DNA of 64,000 nt from Homarus americanus (GCF_018991925.1 NW_024724368.1:390373-454372), one strand, 5' to 3'; shown: positions 10,161 through 21,517, numbered from the stretch's first letter. Notes: generated from the sequence alone by a model not told the origin. Numbers and translations: made by a program.

Positions 10161-10163
<3 letters not shown>
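10101..10163 (+). mobile_element. Solo retroelement tail (same family as 6440-6760)
   Basis: TGTATATTTTCAGCCACCGG, then GCTGCAACTCTATTAATAAACCG and an ATT tail, aligns with the reverse complement of about 6440-6497. A (CA)15 run follows directly at 10164-10194. Only the last ~60 bp are present. Confidence 0.65.

Positions 10164-10194
<31 letters not shown>
10164..10194. repeat. (CA)n microsatellite
   Basis: About 15 CA dimers directly after the retroelement tail. Confidence 0.95.
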
Positions 10195-10196
<2 letters not shown>

Positions 10197-10355
10197 TTAG
10201 TGATTAATTGTTTATTTATTTACTTCTTATAATCACAACTACGGTCACAGAACACTTGTAGTTGGTTAGGTTAAGTTAGGTTAGGTTATTTTTTCTAATC
10301 CAGCTAATTATTGAAATTATCTTTAGTATGATCATGTTTATATCTTTTTTATTGA

Positions 10356-10374
10356 TTTTTTTTTGGGGGGGGGG
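10356..10374. repeat. T9-G10 homopolymer junction
   Basis: Nine T followed directly by ten G. Confidence 0.95.
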
Positions 10375-10379
10375 TCTAA

Positions 10380-11093
10380 TTTCCTCATCTCTCCTGGTTA
10401 TGCTCTTTAGCGTCCAGTGCCTGAGTGAGAATTATACCGTTATATTTACGTTATAAACCTCTAACAATCCGTAATTAAAAATGCAAGAGTTAAATTATTC
10501 ATGGTGTTTTTTTGGTCTTCACTTTTACGTAATATAATTTTACATGACCGTGGTGTAGAAAACATATAATTGGATAAATAGATAATTATTCTGTGTCTAG
10601 GGTCGTTCTCTTGGCGTGATTCAGCACAAAAGATCTTGTTAAAATCCTTCCTTCTCGACGCTGCTAAAGAGTCACTGCCGCCATAATCCCCCGGGTGTGT
10701 CCTCCTCTCTTCCCCGTCGTGCAATAATTCACCAAGTTCTGTGTATCGTCAGATTTACTCCTCCAGCTTCTCACCCAGTTGTGCGTATCTTACCTGCAGG
10801 CAATTCCCTAAATCCTTATCAGATTCTCCGGCTCGCTTTCCTCGCCTTCAGGAACTCGTCAGAACCTCTTCCTGTAGGTGGGTCTCACTTGGGTGACGAA
10901 GGTCCAGGGTATTGAGGACCTCACGCCTATAAGTACGTGTTGTGTCCGCGCCACCTCTCATTTGAAGAAGGTCCAGATGAGGGGCGCACGGTGAAGACTT
11001 TTTGTTTTAGCTTCTTGTATTCTTAACTTTGATGAGAGCGAGTGAGTCTATTCTAAGAACTTGACGCCTAAGAGTAAAATTTAGAGAGATCTT

Positions 11094-11095
<2 letters not shown>
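10380..11095. other. Mostly unique sequence, no supported gene
   Basis: The segment 10600-10960 is richer in GC and CpG. A good minus-strand donor (CTGCAG|GTAAGA, boundary 10793/10794) occurs here, but no frame is open for more than about 18 codons before it, so at best it is a non-coding exon. Confidence 0.45.
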
Positions 11096-11097
<2 letters not shown>

Positions 11098-11133
<36 letters not shown>

Positions 11134-11157
11134 GTGTGTGTGTGTGTGTGTGTGTGT
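11098..11157. repeat. (GA)n-(GT)n compound microsatellite
   Basis: About 16 GA dimers pass directly into about 13 GT dimers. Confidence 0.95.
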
Positions 11158-11395
11158 CAAGTCGCCACTCACTACCGCACGACAGCTGTGACCACTGGAT
11201 AATTTTCTCAGCCGCAGGAGGATTATCCGTGGTGTTGCCTTTACAGAGATCCACCCCCCCCCTCTTCCTCCAGCAGAAATCAATCTTAAGCTGTTAATAA
11301 TTCAGGAGGACCCAAGCGAGGCGTCACGCTCAATGTCACACAAACACTAGATTTTATTCTCGTGTGCGATCCTGAACAAGTCCGATTAAGTTAGG

Positions 11396-11399
<4 letters not shown>

Positions 11400-11454
<55 letters not shown>

Positions 11455-11457
11455 GTG
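11400..11457. repeat. (GT)n microsatellite
   Basis: About 28 TG dimers. Confidence 0.95.
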
Positions 11458-11890
11458 TAAAAATTCCACGTTAGTATTTTTTGTATATATATATTCATTC
11501 ATACCCAACTTACATACATATATACTTGATATGTAAAATTGGTCCTCCTCACGACAACGCCAAACCTACCCATTAACGTTCTGATTACCACGGCCGACTA
11601 AAATTATCTTACTTTCTCTCTCTCTCTCTCTCCACCTATTCTCTTTTCTTCTTTTTTGTCGTTCTCGTTAAGCAAACAACTAGGTAATTTACATAAGGTC
11701 CCTACACTCCCTTTTCATGGCACCTGGGTGAGTGACATTTAGCATGAATAAATTATTTCATAATGGCGGTGTTTCAGGGCGTCTGGGTAATGGCGCTGAG
11801 TGGAAATGCTTAATGGCGTGTCCAAAGCTCGGGGAACTTCGTCTACCTCGTTATAGTGATAATATGTCACCATCAACACCGCTGCTGTTG

Positions 11891-11894
<4 letters not shown>
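11458..11894. other. Unique sequence
   Basis: It contains a short CT run at 11615-11632. No gene is supported. Confidence 0.5.

Positions 11895-11951
<57 letters not shown>
11895..11951. repeat. (GT)n microsatellite
   Basis: About 28 GT dimers. Confidence 0.95.
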
Positions 11952-11952
<1 letters not shown>

Positions 11953-12085
11953 AATAAACCCTCTCATCTCCCATTGACTAAGGAAGGTTTTTAGTCAACA
12001 TTGAAGGCGTATGTTAAAAAAATACTAAGACTAAGCCTGATGAAAGCGTGAGAGGAATCAGAGACGAGTGAGAGGGTGAAAGAAA

Positions 12086-12300
12086 AGAGAGAGAGAGAGA
12101 GAGAGATAGTACAAAGAAAAACATGCGAATGAGCTGACATGTAGAAATCAAAGAGGCAAACTTTGGTAATTTTAGTGAACAGGAGAAAGCAGGAATGGTA
12201 AGAGGGAGGAGGAAAGGATGGGTAAAGGGAGAGGGAGGAAGAAAGGATGGGTAAAGGGAGAGGGAGGAAGAAAGGATGGGTAAAGGGAGAGGGAGGGTGG
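12086..12300. repeat. (GA)n and a 29-bp purine minisatellite
   Basis: A short GA run is followed at about 12197-12297 by three to four copies of a 29-bp unit containing AAAGGATGGGTAAAGGGAGA. Confidence 0.85.
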
Positions 12301-12479
12301 TAGATACTAAAGAGACCAGGGGAGGAGAGGTGAAGGGTACCCTGCAGTGAGATAATGAGAGATGAGAGAATATCATCTGAGAGACATGAAAGCCGTGAAG
12401 ATTAGAAGCAGTAGAGTGGAAAGTGAATTACGTCCCGTGTGTTGAGGTCTGGCGGGATACCCACTTATATCCTTAACCA

Positions 12480-12481
<2 letters not shown>

Positions 12482-12550
<69 letters not shown>
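12482..12550. repeat. (ATA)n microsatellite
   Basis: About 23 ATA trimers. Confidence 0.95.
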
Positions 12551-12743
12551 TTTTTTTAAGTATGGTAAAATAATGTTAAATCAAAAACAAGAAAGAAAAT
12601 AACAATGATTAAAATGAATAAAACCTCAGTAAATTAGTTAGAGGAAACAGTAGAGTAACGAGGGGCGATATTTTAAGCATGGAACTTGGAGGAAGATTCG
12701 GCCCCTTGGTTCTTGATATCAATCACCGTATGGGCTATATTGT

Positions 12744-12791
<48 letters not shown>

Positions 12792-12983
12792 AGCAGGCGA
12801 CTGAGAAATTCACCTAAACATAAGTAAACATTTCGAGACTCTGGCAGAGCTTCAGCAGAGTTAATACGAGGTAGAGAGTGTAAAAACCAAAAGCGTTGTT
12901 GACGGTCTATGGCTTTTTAGTGATTTTTTTCCAAGCTGAGAAGAGATGCCCGCCCCCTCCTCAAGAGTTACAGCTAATTGGCC
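12551..12983. other. Unique sequence with one GA run
   Basis: It contains (GA)n at 12748-12789. No gene or element is recognised. Confidence 0.5.
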
Positions 12984-13646
12984 GTTGCAAATCTGTCCGA
13001 TTTTGTCCTGAAGTAATGATGTATTTCTAAATGAGTTTATTCATAATCGTCGGGATGACCGTTTCTGACGAGAAAGATATTTAGCTAAATTATATAAAGA
13101 TACATACATTCATTATTTCAAACATGAGCACGTAGGAAGTCTATCACAAATCTTATACATGAATTAACTGTTAAACTCTGGTAACAAATTCTCCATTACT
13201 GCTGATGCGAGAGTAGACAACATATTGTAGTATTGGAGTTAAAGCAGAGAGCTCTCTGGGAAAGTCCAAAAGTCGTGTACCAGAAGTCATCTGCAGTCAT
13301 ATTTCCCGCCTCTGCTGACAGCTGTGTAATATTTCAATGTGATTTTTATCTATTAAAATGTTAGTTTTTGCATAATGTAGTATTACTGATACGTAATTTG
13401 TCTTAGTATGCCTTATTGTGAGTAAAAATAAGTATATATTAAATGCGTCCTCCGAAAGCGTGAATTTGTGACCTGAGTTTAACAGTTAATTCATGTATAA
13501 GATTTCTGATAAACTTCTTACGTGCTCATGTTTGAAATAATGAATGTATGTATCTTTATACAATTTAGCTAAATATCTTTCTCGTCAGAAACGGTCATCC
13601 CGACGATTATGAATAAACTCAGGACGAAATCGGACAGATTTGCAAC
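12984..13646. mobile_element. Foldback element, ~185-bp terminal inverted repeats
   Basis: The left arm (12984-13192) begins GTTGCAAATCTGTCCGATTT and is the reverse complement of the right arm (13462-13646), which ends with the matching sequence. The arms match closely along their whole length. The left one carries an extra 23 bp (about 13010-13032) that is absent from the right. A 269-bp centre separates them and has no ORF. Size, long inverted arms and lack of coding capacity fit a non-autonomous DNA transposon of foldback/MITE type. I see no clear target duplication, so a simple local inverted duplication cannot be excluded. Confidence 0.75.
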
Positions 13647-13649
13647 AGG

Positions 13650-14283
13650 TGAATGTGTACATCACGTCATATACCTGTTTACTTCTCGTATTAAACCATC
13701 AATTAGGTGTACAGGTGAATATTTAATAATTACCTACGTCTTATTCTTCTCTTTATAATGTCTTGGGATATCTGTTGTGTCATTTACTGTACAGAGTTGG
13801 TTACTACCCTGAGGAAGACATTCTCCTTAACACACACCAGTTTAACTCACACTAAGCGAACCCACACACTCATACAGTAGACCGGAGGAGAACACTACGG
13901 CCTTTAACCCACGAATAGGTCTTGAATACCATAGTTACACCAAGGTAGTAGTACAGTATTTGGAACACAGTGTCGCTATGAACGCAAAGTTCCTCCCTTG
14001 TACCTGTGAACGAAAAGAAAAAACCAAAGGAATAAAACAGAACGAATATTAATGAGAAATTTACGGTGCCATTAGAAGAGAAATAATAGATGTATATATA
14101 TTATATTTTCTATGCGCCATTGGGGGTGTGACAGAAGCGCCATCATAAGCGTTGAATGTTTTATTTGTTCACCATCAACACTATAGGGCCCATGTTTACG
14201 GGTGAGTCTGGCGGCCGGGGTATGTTGACACGTTTTAATGGTGAGGGGTGAGTTATGGCTCTCTCCCACTGTCCCCCACTCCC
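13650..14283. other. Unique sequence
   Basis: No reading frame, RNA or repeat is recognised between the foldback element and the next LINE. Confidence 0.5.
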
Positions 14284-14313
14284 ATCACCTGAACAATTCA
14301 TCCCACTCACCCC
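14284..14313 (+). repeat. Left copy of 30-bp direct repeat flanking LINE copy B
   Basis: This 30-bp segment matches 16850-16879 at 26 of 30 positions without gaps (start ATCACCTGA, end ATCCCACTCACCCC). It is best read as the aged target-site duplication of the LINE between them. Confidence 0.7.
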
Positions 14314-14336
14314 CGCTCCCTACTCATTTCCAGCCC

Positions 14337-14758
14337 ATATGGCAGGAAATGAGTACGGCAGCAAAATATAACAACCTGTGCATTATGGGGGATTTCAACT
14401 TCAGAAATATTGACTGGGACAACAGGGTAGGCGACTATGAATCTGAAGACTTCCTAGACGCAGTACAGGACAATTTTTTGAAACAACTAATTACAGAACC
14501 TACTAGAGGTGACAATATATTAGACCTAGTATTAACAAATAAAGAAAATATTATCAGAGATATCACAGTAGGGGAAGAACTAGGTAACAGTGATCACAGA
14601 GAAATCAGGTTCACCCTAAATTGAGAAACGAAAAACAATGACAATATGGTCAGAGTCCCAAACTTTCGGTTGGCGGATTATCAGGGGTTAAGAAGGTACC
14701 TAGGTGAGGTCACCTGGGAACAGTCAAGTCAGTCCCCAGTAGGAAGGGGTGAGGTCAT
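14337..14758 (+). pseudogene. LINE endonuclease C-terminal part (broken)
   Basis: The frame begins IWQEMSTAAKYNN and shows CIMGDFNFRNIDW, then EPTRGDNILDLVLTNKE and LGNSDHREIRF, where SDH is the last catalytic motif of the endonuclease. A TGA at 14622-14624 interrupts it after FTLN, but the frame continues with recognisable sequence (VRVPNFRLADYQGLRR) until about 14758, where it shifts into the RT frame. The N-terminal two thirds of the domain is missing because of 5' truncation. Confidence 0.88.
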
Positions 14759-14760
14759 AG

Positions 14761-16770
14761 ATGACAACAATTGATCATGACTATAATATATTCACTAGTA
14801 TACTACATAAAGCACAAGAACAAAATATACCATACAGAAAAATTAGGTCAAATAAGAATGAGCAAAGGTGGATGACCAGAAAACTTAAACATGACATAGG
14901 AATAAAGAAAGGAATATATAAGAAATTAAAGGGAGGGGAGGAGCAGCTCAGAAATAGGTATAATGAACTATCTAGGAATGTTAAGAAAAATGTAAGGAAA
15001 GCAAAGAGAGACTATGAAATCAAAATAGCAAGAGAATCCAAGGTGAATCCCAAGGGATTTTTCCAGGTATATAGGACAAAGGTCAAGGACAAAGTTGGGC
15101 CTTTAAAGTCAGGGAGGGGAGAAGTGATAAATGGCAGTGAGGAAATAAGCAAATCATTGAACAGCTACTTCTTATCAGTTTTCACAGAAGAAATTTGCTA
15201 TGAAATTCCAGAGGTGGAACTGATATTTAAGGGAAAGGAAGAAGAGAAATTAAAGAATATCACTATCAGAAAAGAGGATGTTCTTAAGAAGATAAATAAA
15301 CTAAAGAAAACAAAATCCCCAGGGCCGGATGAAATTTTCCCTCGAGTCTTGAAAGAGTGTAGGGAACAGATTAGCAGACCCCTCCTAAACTTATTTACAA
15401 AATCATTAGACACTGGAGTTGTGCCAGACTTGTGGAAACAGGCAAATGTAGTACCCATATTCAAAAAGGGAGACAGAGCATCAGCGTCAAATTACCGGCC
15501 GATCAGTTTGACGTCAGTAGTGGGGAAATTTCTTGAATCAATTATAGCAGATAGCATCCGATCGCATCTAGAGAAAAGCAAATTAATCTACGACTCTCAA
15601 CATGGGTTTACAAAGGGAAAATCTTGTCTAACAAATCTGCTAACGTTTTTTAGGAAAGTCTTCGAGGTAGTAGATAATGACGAAAATTACGATGTTATTT
15701 ACTTAGACTTTAGCAAAGCATTTGACAGAGTGCCGCATCAGAGGCTTCTGAGAAAAATTAAGGCTCATGGTATCGAGGAGAAAGTTTTAAATTGGATAAA
15801 ATCATGGCTCACCGATAGAACGCAGAGGGTCAGTGTAGATGGTGTTAAATCTGAGTGGGACCGTGTAACCAGTGGGGTTCCCCAGGGGTCAGTACTAGGC
15901 CCACTCTTGTTCATAATCTACAAAAAAGATCTAGATACTGGGATCAGCAGTGACATAAGCAAGTTTGCGGATGACACCAAAATAGGGCGGCAAATTAATT
16001 CAGGGCAGGATGCAAATGCATTACAGGAGGATCTAAATAAACTGCAGAGGTGGCCTGAAAAATGGCAAATGAAATTCAACACCAGCAAGTGCAGCATACT
16101 TAATATTGGAAGAACAAATACTTATAATGTATACAGCCTTAACAACATCAACCTAGAGAAGTCGACTTGTGAAAGAGACCTAGGGGTACTTGTAAGCCCG
16201 GACCTACGGCCTAGAAAACAGTGGGTTAATGTTCGAAATAAGGCAAACAGAGTATTGGGTTTTATATCTAGAAGTGTAAGTAACAAGAGTGCAGAGGTCT
16301 TATTGCAACTATATCTTGCGCTAGTCAGGCCGCACCTCGATTATGCGGTTCAGTTCTGGTGCCCCTATTATAGAATGGATATAAATTCACTAGAGTCGGT
16401 GCAGCGAAGAATGACAAAAATGATTCCGGGACTTATAAACCTTCCATATCAGGATAGGTTAAAGAAACTTAACTTGCATTCACTAGAAAGACGAAGAGTG
16501 CGGGGAGATATGATAGAAGTATTTAAGTGGGTGAAATGAATCAATAAAGGGGATATAGATAAAGTTCTTATAATATCCGAGCAGGATAGGACTCGGAGCA
16601 ACGGATTCAAGTTGGATAAGTTTAGGTTTAGGAGGGAGATAGGAAGAAACTGGTTCACAAATAGGGTGGTGGACGAGTGGAACAAGCTTAGCAACTTTGT
16701 AGTAAGTGTGGGAACTCTGGAAAGTTTCAAAAGGAGGCTAGATAGATTCATGGATGATAGAGAGTGGTAG
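14761..16770 (+). pseudogene. LINE reverse transcriptase, one stop codon
   Basis: An open frame of 592 codons (to the TGA at 16537-16539) covers the whole RT: KSPGPDEIFPRVLKEC, VVPIFKKGDRA, NYRPISLTSVVGKFLE, DVIYLDFSKAFDRVPH (catalytic Asp), GVPQGSVLGPLLF and FADDTKIG. The TGA replaces a Gly codon conserved in copy A (KWxSGxNKG). After it the same frame stays open for 77 codons, through NGFKLDKFRFRREIG, to the TAG at 16768-16770. It is therefore a nearly complete domain with a single late nonsense change. The true start lies in the joined endonuclease frame, not at the ATG at 14761. Confidence 0.92.
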
Positions 16771-16849
16771 TAACTCTCGACAGGAGCTGCCATGCACAGA
16801 CCAACCGGCCTATTGCAGACCCCTTATTTTCTTATGTTCTTATGTTCTT

Positions 16850-16879
16850 ATCACCTGAGCAGCTAATCCCACTCACCCC
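16850..16879 (+). repeat. Right copy of 30-bp direct repeat flanking LINE copy B
   Basis: This segment immediately follows the octamer tail of the element and matches 14284-14313 at 26 of 30 positions. Confidence 0.7.
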
Positions 16880-16939
16880 ACGTTAATTAGATCAAGTTGT
16901 AGTCTCGGTGTAATGGAGATATGAACAACGACTCCCAAC

Positions 16940-17462
16940 ACACCTGTAGTGCTGTACACCAACACACCTGTAGTACTGTACATTAATACACCTGTAGTAC
17001 TGTACATTAACACACCCGTAGTATTGTACATAAACACACCCGTAGTACTGTACATTAACACACCTGTAGTACTGTACATTAATACACCTGTAGTACTGTA
17101 CACTAACACACCTGTAGTACTGTACACCAACACACCTGTAGTACTGTACACCAATACACCTGTAGTACTGTACATTAACACACCTGAAGTACTGTACACC
17201 AACACACCTGTAGTACTGTACATTAACACTCCTGAAGTACTGTACATTAACACACCTGAAGTACTGTACACCAACACACCTGTAGTACTGTACATTAACA
17301 CACCTGAAGTACTGTACACCAACACAACTGTAGTACTGTACATTAACACTCCTGAAGTACTGTACATTAACACACCTGTAGTACTGTACATTAACACACC
17401 TGTAGTACTGTACATTAACACACCTGAAGTACTATACATTAACACACCTGAAGTACTGTATT
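16940..17462. repeat. 24-bp minisatellite (~22 copies)
   Basis: The unit contains CCTGTAGTACTGTACATTAA. The length is a multiple of three, so open frames run through the array on both strands, encoding an eight-residue repeat (NTPVVLYI-like). Frequent variants are ATTAA/ACCAA and GTAGT/GAAGT. It is very unlikely to be coding. Confidence 0.95.
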
Positions 17463-17598
17463 GAGGATTTGTTTGTTGGAGTTAAACTTGTACAATGAGG
17501 CAGCGCGAGGTGAGATAATTACGGAAGTTACCTGTTATTGATGAGCCAATCTAAGAGACGTTTTCATGTGTCAGATAAGATAATTGTGTGTTTGTTTA

Positions 17599-17602
<4 letters not shown>

Positions 17603-17640
<38 letters not shown>
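17603..17640. repeat. (GT)n microsatellite
   Basis: About 18 GT dimers. Confidence 0.95.
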
Positions 17641-17642
<2 letters not shown>

Positions 17643-17951
17643 GAAGTATTTTGTTTTGTTTTACTTTGTTTTTTCTTGTTTTTCTTCTTTCTATAAAAAA
17701 ATCTTAAGTGATCATTATTTTTTTCGGGGGATAATTGACTTTGAATTTAATTAGTATATAAGTATTTTCCTTCACATTCTACAGGTCAAAGGTTAAACGA
17801 TAGAAGAATGTGTATTTTTTTTTATTATTATTGAAGCGGTTTCATTACCTATTAATCAAGTTGAAATACGGCAAACTATTGTACACTCGACAGGATATTA
17901 AGAAGAAGAAGAAATTACGTTATGATTTACACCTTTTGTTGATGTTTTGGT
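17641..17951. other. AT-rich unique sequence
   Basis: Nothing recognisable is present between two repeats. Confidence 0.5.
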
Positions 17952-18876
17952 CAGTGTAGGTGTGAGTGTGTACCAGATACCTCAGTGTAGGTGTGAGTGT
18001 GTACCAGATACCTCAGTGTAGGTGTGAGTGTGTACCAGATACCTCAGTGTAGGTGTGAGTGTGTACCAGATACCTCAGTGTAGGTGTGATTGTGTACCAG
18101 ATACCTCAGTGTAGGTGTGATTGTGTACCAGATACCTCAGTGTAGGTGTGAGTGTGTACCAGATACCTCAGTGTAGGTGTGAGTGTGTACCAGATACCTC
18201 AGTGTAGGTGTGATTGTGTACCAGATACCTCAGTGTAGGTGTGAGTGTGTACCAGATACCTCAGTGTAGGTGTGAGTGTGTACCAGATACCTCAGTGTAG
18301 GTGTGAGTGTGTACCAGATACCTCAGTGTAGGTGTGATTGTGTACCAGATACCTCAGTGTAGGTGTGAGTGTGTACCAGATACCTCAGTGTAGGTGTGAT
18401 TGTGTACCAGATACCTCAGTGTAGGTGTGAGTGTGTACCAGATACCTCAGTGTAGGTGTGATTGTGTACCAGATACCTCAGTGTAGGTGTGAGTGTGTAC
18501 CAGATACCTCAGTGTAGGTGTGATTGTGTACCAGATACCTCAGTGTAGGTGTGAGTGTGTACCAGATACCTCAGTGTAGGTGTGAGTGTGTACCAGATAC
18601 CTCAGTGTAGGTGTGAGTGTGTACCAGATACCTCAATGTAGGTGTGAGTGTGTACCAGATACCTCAGTGTAGGTGTGAGTGTGTACCAGATACCTCAGTG
18701 TAGGTGTGAGTGTGTACCAGATACCTCAGTGTAGGTGTGAATGTGTACCAGATACCTCAGTGTAGGTGTGAGTGTGTACCAGATACCTCAGTGTAGGTGT
18801 GAGTGTGTACCAGATACCCTCATAGTGTAGGTGTGAGTGTGTACCAGATACCTCAGTGTAGGTGTGAGTGTGTACC
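17952..18876. repeat. 31-bp minisatellite (~30 copies)
   Basis: The unit begins CAGTGTAGGTGTGAGTGTGT and ends ACCAGATACCT. Copies are nearly identical. The main variant is GTGAGTG/GTGATTG, which alternates regularly between about 18300 and 18545, giving a 62-bp higher-order unit. One unit near 18817 has a small insertion. Confidence 0.97.
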
Positions 18877-19730
18877 TTACTGTAGATCGAAAGTCACATA
18901 AACTCGTGAATTTAATACTATTCTCCGTGACAGCCCTTCACAGCTTGGATGACACGTGGTAAAAAAAATCAGACGTTGTTACAAGCTTATAAACAGAGGT
19001 ACACAATTTAGCGATTTCCCGAGGCGTGATTAAATGTAATGGCCTTGGAAAGATATAATGCCTTCACTCACGAATAACTACCAACTGGTCATGAGTTGTG
19101 TCAAATGAAAGTCCTCTTAAGTTACTCAGTGCATTCTTCTAGTTAGTCAGTCAGTCAGTCAGTCAGTCAGTCAGTCAGTCAAACACTATTGTCTTTCCAA
19201 CATCATCAACAACAATCTGACACGAAGGGCTACAGTACTGATCACTTGTGAATAGTTTGTACCCTGAAGGAAGGCAATAGTCGTATATAACCTTTGAATA
19301 AAATGTTCCTGACACGAGAGATTAAAATACCATCAGTAAGTAATATTTCCTACACCAAAATATACTTTTATTTTAACTTTATTTACATCGTATATATATA
19401 AATTATTTTTTTATTAATTACATCAAATAAAAAAAAGAACAAATTTTTGCCATCTGACACTAACTAGACTTAATTAAAATAGTGTATTATGTTTTCATTA
19501 TTTACCATCAAACACACACACACATCAAGGACTCATTTACCTGTGTACATTTACCTGTGAAAAACAAAACAATTAATTAATATCATGGGAGATATTGTCA
19601 ATAACATAACAGAACATATTTCTCAACGATAGCCTGAAGCACATGTTATATACGGGTTGTGTTAGTAGTTGTTATACGATATCTATACGTAAACCATTTA
19701 GTAAGATGAGGATAACGTTACTATATCATA
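18877..19730. other. AT-rich unique sequence with a TCAG run
   Basis: (GTCA)n lies at 19144-19181. No gene is recognised. Confidence 0.5.
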
Positions 19731-20158
19731 CTGTGATTTGTTCCCTAAGTGTTACTAAAATAATGTGACGTGTTCCTTAAGTGTTATTAAAATAATGTGA
19801 CGTGTTCCTTAAGTGTTATTAAAATACTGTGACGTGTTCCTTAAAAGTTATTAAAATACTGTGACGTGTTCCTTAAATGTTACTAAAATACTATGACATG
19901 TTCCTTAAATGTTACTAAAATACTGTGACATGTTCCTTAAATGTTACTAAAATACTGTGAAATGTTCCTTAAATGTTATTAAAATACTGTGACATGTTCC
20001 TTAAATGTTATTAAAATACTGTGACGTGTTCCTTAAATGTTACTAAAATACTGTGACGTGTTCCTTAAATGTTACTAAAATACTGTGAAATGTTCCTTAA
20101 ATGTCATTAAAATACTGTAACGTGTTCCTTAAATGTTATTAAAATACTGTGACGTTTA
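19731..20158. repeat. 32-bp minisatellite (~13 copies)
   Basis: The unit contains GTGACGTGTTCCTTAAATGT followed by TACTAAAATACT or TATTAAAATACT. It is AT-rich with point differences between copies. Confidence 0.95.
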
Positions 20159-20380
20159 CCAATTAATGGAATTCAACATATGGCTCTTGGCTGAGATTCC
20201 ACTTATGTATTTCCGGATGTTAATAATTAAATTGTGTTGTTAATTATGTTAATATACCATTACTTCATTAACCTGGTGATGTATAATGTACAGGTGAGCG
20301 GCGTCGTGTTCATTCTGACTTTAAAAATATCAATTAAAAATTTTACACGTTTTCGTAATAAATTTTTGTAAGTATTGTAA
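20159..20380. other. AT-rich unique sequence
   Basis: Nothing recognisable is seen. Confidence 0.5.
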
Positions 20381-20505
20381 TTTTGGGGGGGGGGGGACTG
20401 AGAGATAAAATCTGTTTAATTTGAATAGATTGAGATATTAGATTAGGGTTAGGTTAGGTAGGTTAGGGGTAGGTTAGGGTAGGTAGGGTTAGGTTAGGTT
20501 AGGTC
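20381..20505. repeat. T4-G12 run and TTAGG-type block
   Basis: A T4G12 junction at 20381-20396 is followed at 20436-20505 by degenerate TTAGG repeats, including TTAGGG and TAGG variants. Confidence 0.85.
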
Positions 20506-21078
20506 CACCGTTTTGATCGATGTAAATGTGTGATTAACATTTTTTTTTATTAACTTATGCAGTTTATTGATGACGACGAAACAGTCTTTTAAATTAAGTA
20601 ACTGTTAACACTCACGACCTCTGACTGGTATAAAATAAAATACACCAACATATTAACAGTCCATCAAAACAAATGAACAACGATTTTAACCACACATGTA
20701 GCAGATGTTAACCAAGACCCCAACATCCGCAGTTTTACCAGATGTCAATAAACGACATAACATAATAAACTTAATCAGGTATTTTAAAGATTCAATTCCC
20801 ACATATTTCTGATCTACTCATTAACAACAAATTAACCAGCTACATTAACCACAAGTATCCAGGTAATGCTTGTCACTTAGAGAAAGTCCTGAGGAAACGA
20901 AATAGTATCGGGTATAGCACTATCTTGTCTCGGCAGGGTTAATTTTTATTTATTTTTTACTTAATGATAATATGAAGCTTACTACATGAAGCTTACTACA
21001 TGAAGCTTATTATAAAGGGATGTTGCTCACGTCAACACTATGAGGCTTGGTAGAGTTACACTGTCTTCTGTTTATCGA
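20506..21078. other. Unique sequence with three 14-bp repeats
   Basis: Three tandem copies of ATGAAGCTTACTAC lie at 20972-21011. No gene is recognised. Confidence 0.6.
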
Positions 21079-21310
21079 TTATTATTATTATTATTATCAT
21101 TATTTTCGTCGTCGTTATCGTTTTTATTATTATCATTATCATCTTCGTCGTCATCACCATCGTCGTCGTTATCATTATCATCATCATATTCATCTTCGTC
21201 ATCATCACCATCATCGTCATCTTCGTCATCATCACCATCATCGTCATCTTCGTCATCATCATCACCATCTTGGTTGTTATCATCATCATCATCATCATCA
21301 TCATTATCAT
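21079..21310. repeat. ATT / ATC-TCG trinucleotide block
   Basis: ATT trimers grade into ATC and CTTCGTC-CATCATC trimers. Frames reading as poly-Ser, His or Met are by-products. Confidence 0.95.
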
Positions 21311-21517
21311 TGTTGTTTAATACTTAGATACCCGCCCTGTCACCAACTCACTTTCACATAAGGACCTGGGTAGCTATTATAGGTAGGTAGGTAGGACCTC
21401 CAAATGCCCCCATAGCTACAACAAAACAGGGTCACAGGTCATAACTCCCGGCGGTAATAAAAACCTCACCCCCACCTTAAAAAAAAACAAAAAAACAAAA
21501 AAACAACAAAACGCTTC

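Larger units (their letters stand above)
14333..16849 (+). mobile_element. 5'-truncated CR1/L2-type LINE (copy B)
   Basis: The element starts inside the endonuclease domain and runs through the reverse transcriptase to a 3' UTR ending in TTCTTATGTTCTTATGTTCTT. It belongs to the same clade as copy A but to a different family: the 3' UTR is different and the proteins are clearly diverged. It is bounded by a 30-bp imperfect direct repeat. The exact 5' joint lies between 14314 and about 14336. Confidence 0.93.

Noticed and set aside
10794..10930. Donor CTGCAG|GTAAGA on the minus strand in a GC-richer segment
   Set aside because: No frame is open for more than about 18 codons before it and there is no clear acceptor. 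At most a non-coding exon.
16873..17464. Octapeptide repeat proteins on both strands
   Set aside because: A 24-bp tandem repeat gives open frames on both strands. Nothing suggests coding.
17952..18876. Regular 31-bp direct repeats resembling a CRISPR array
   Set aside because: Units are directly adjacent with no unique spacers, in a eukaryotic context without cas genes.
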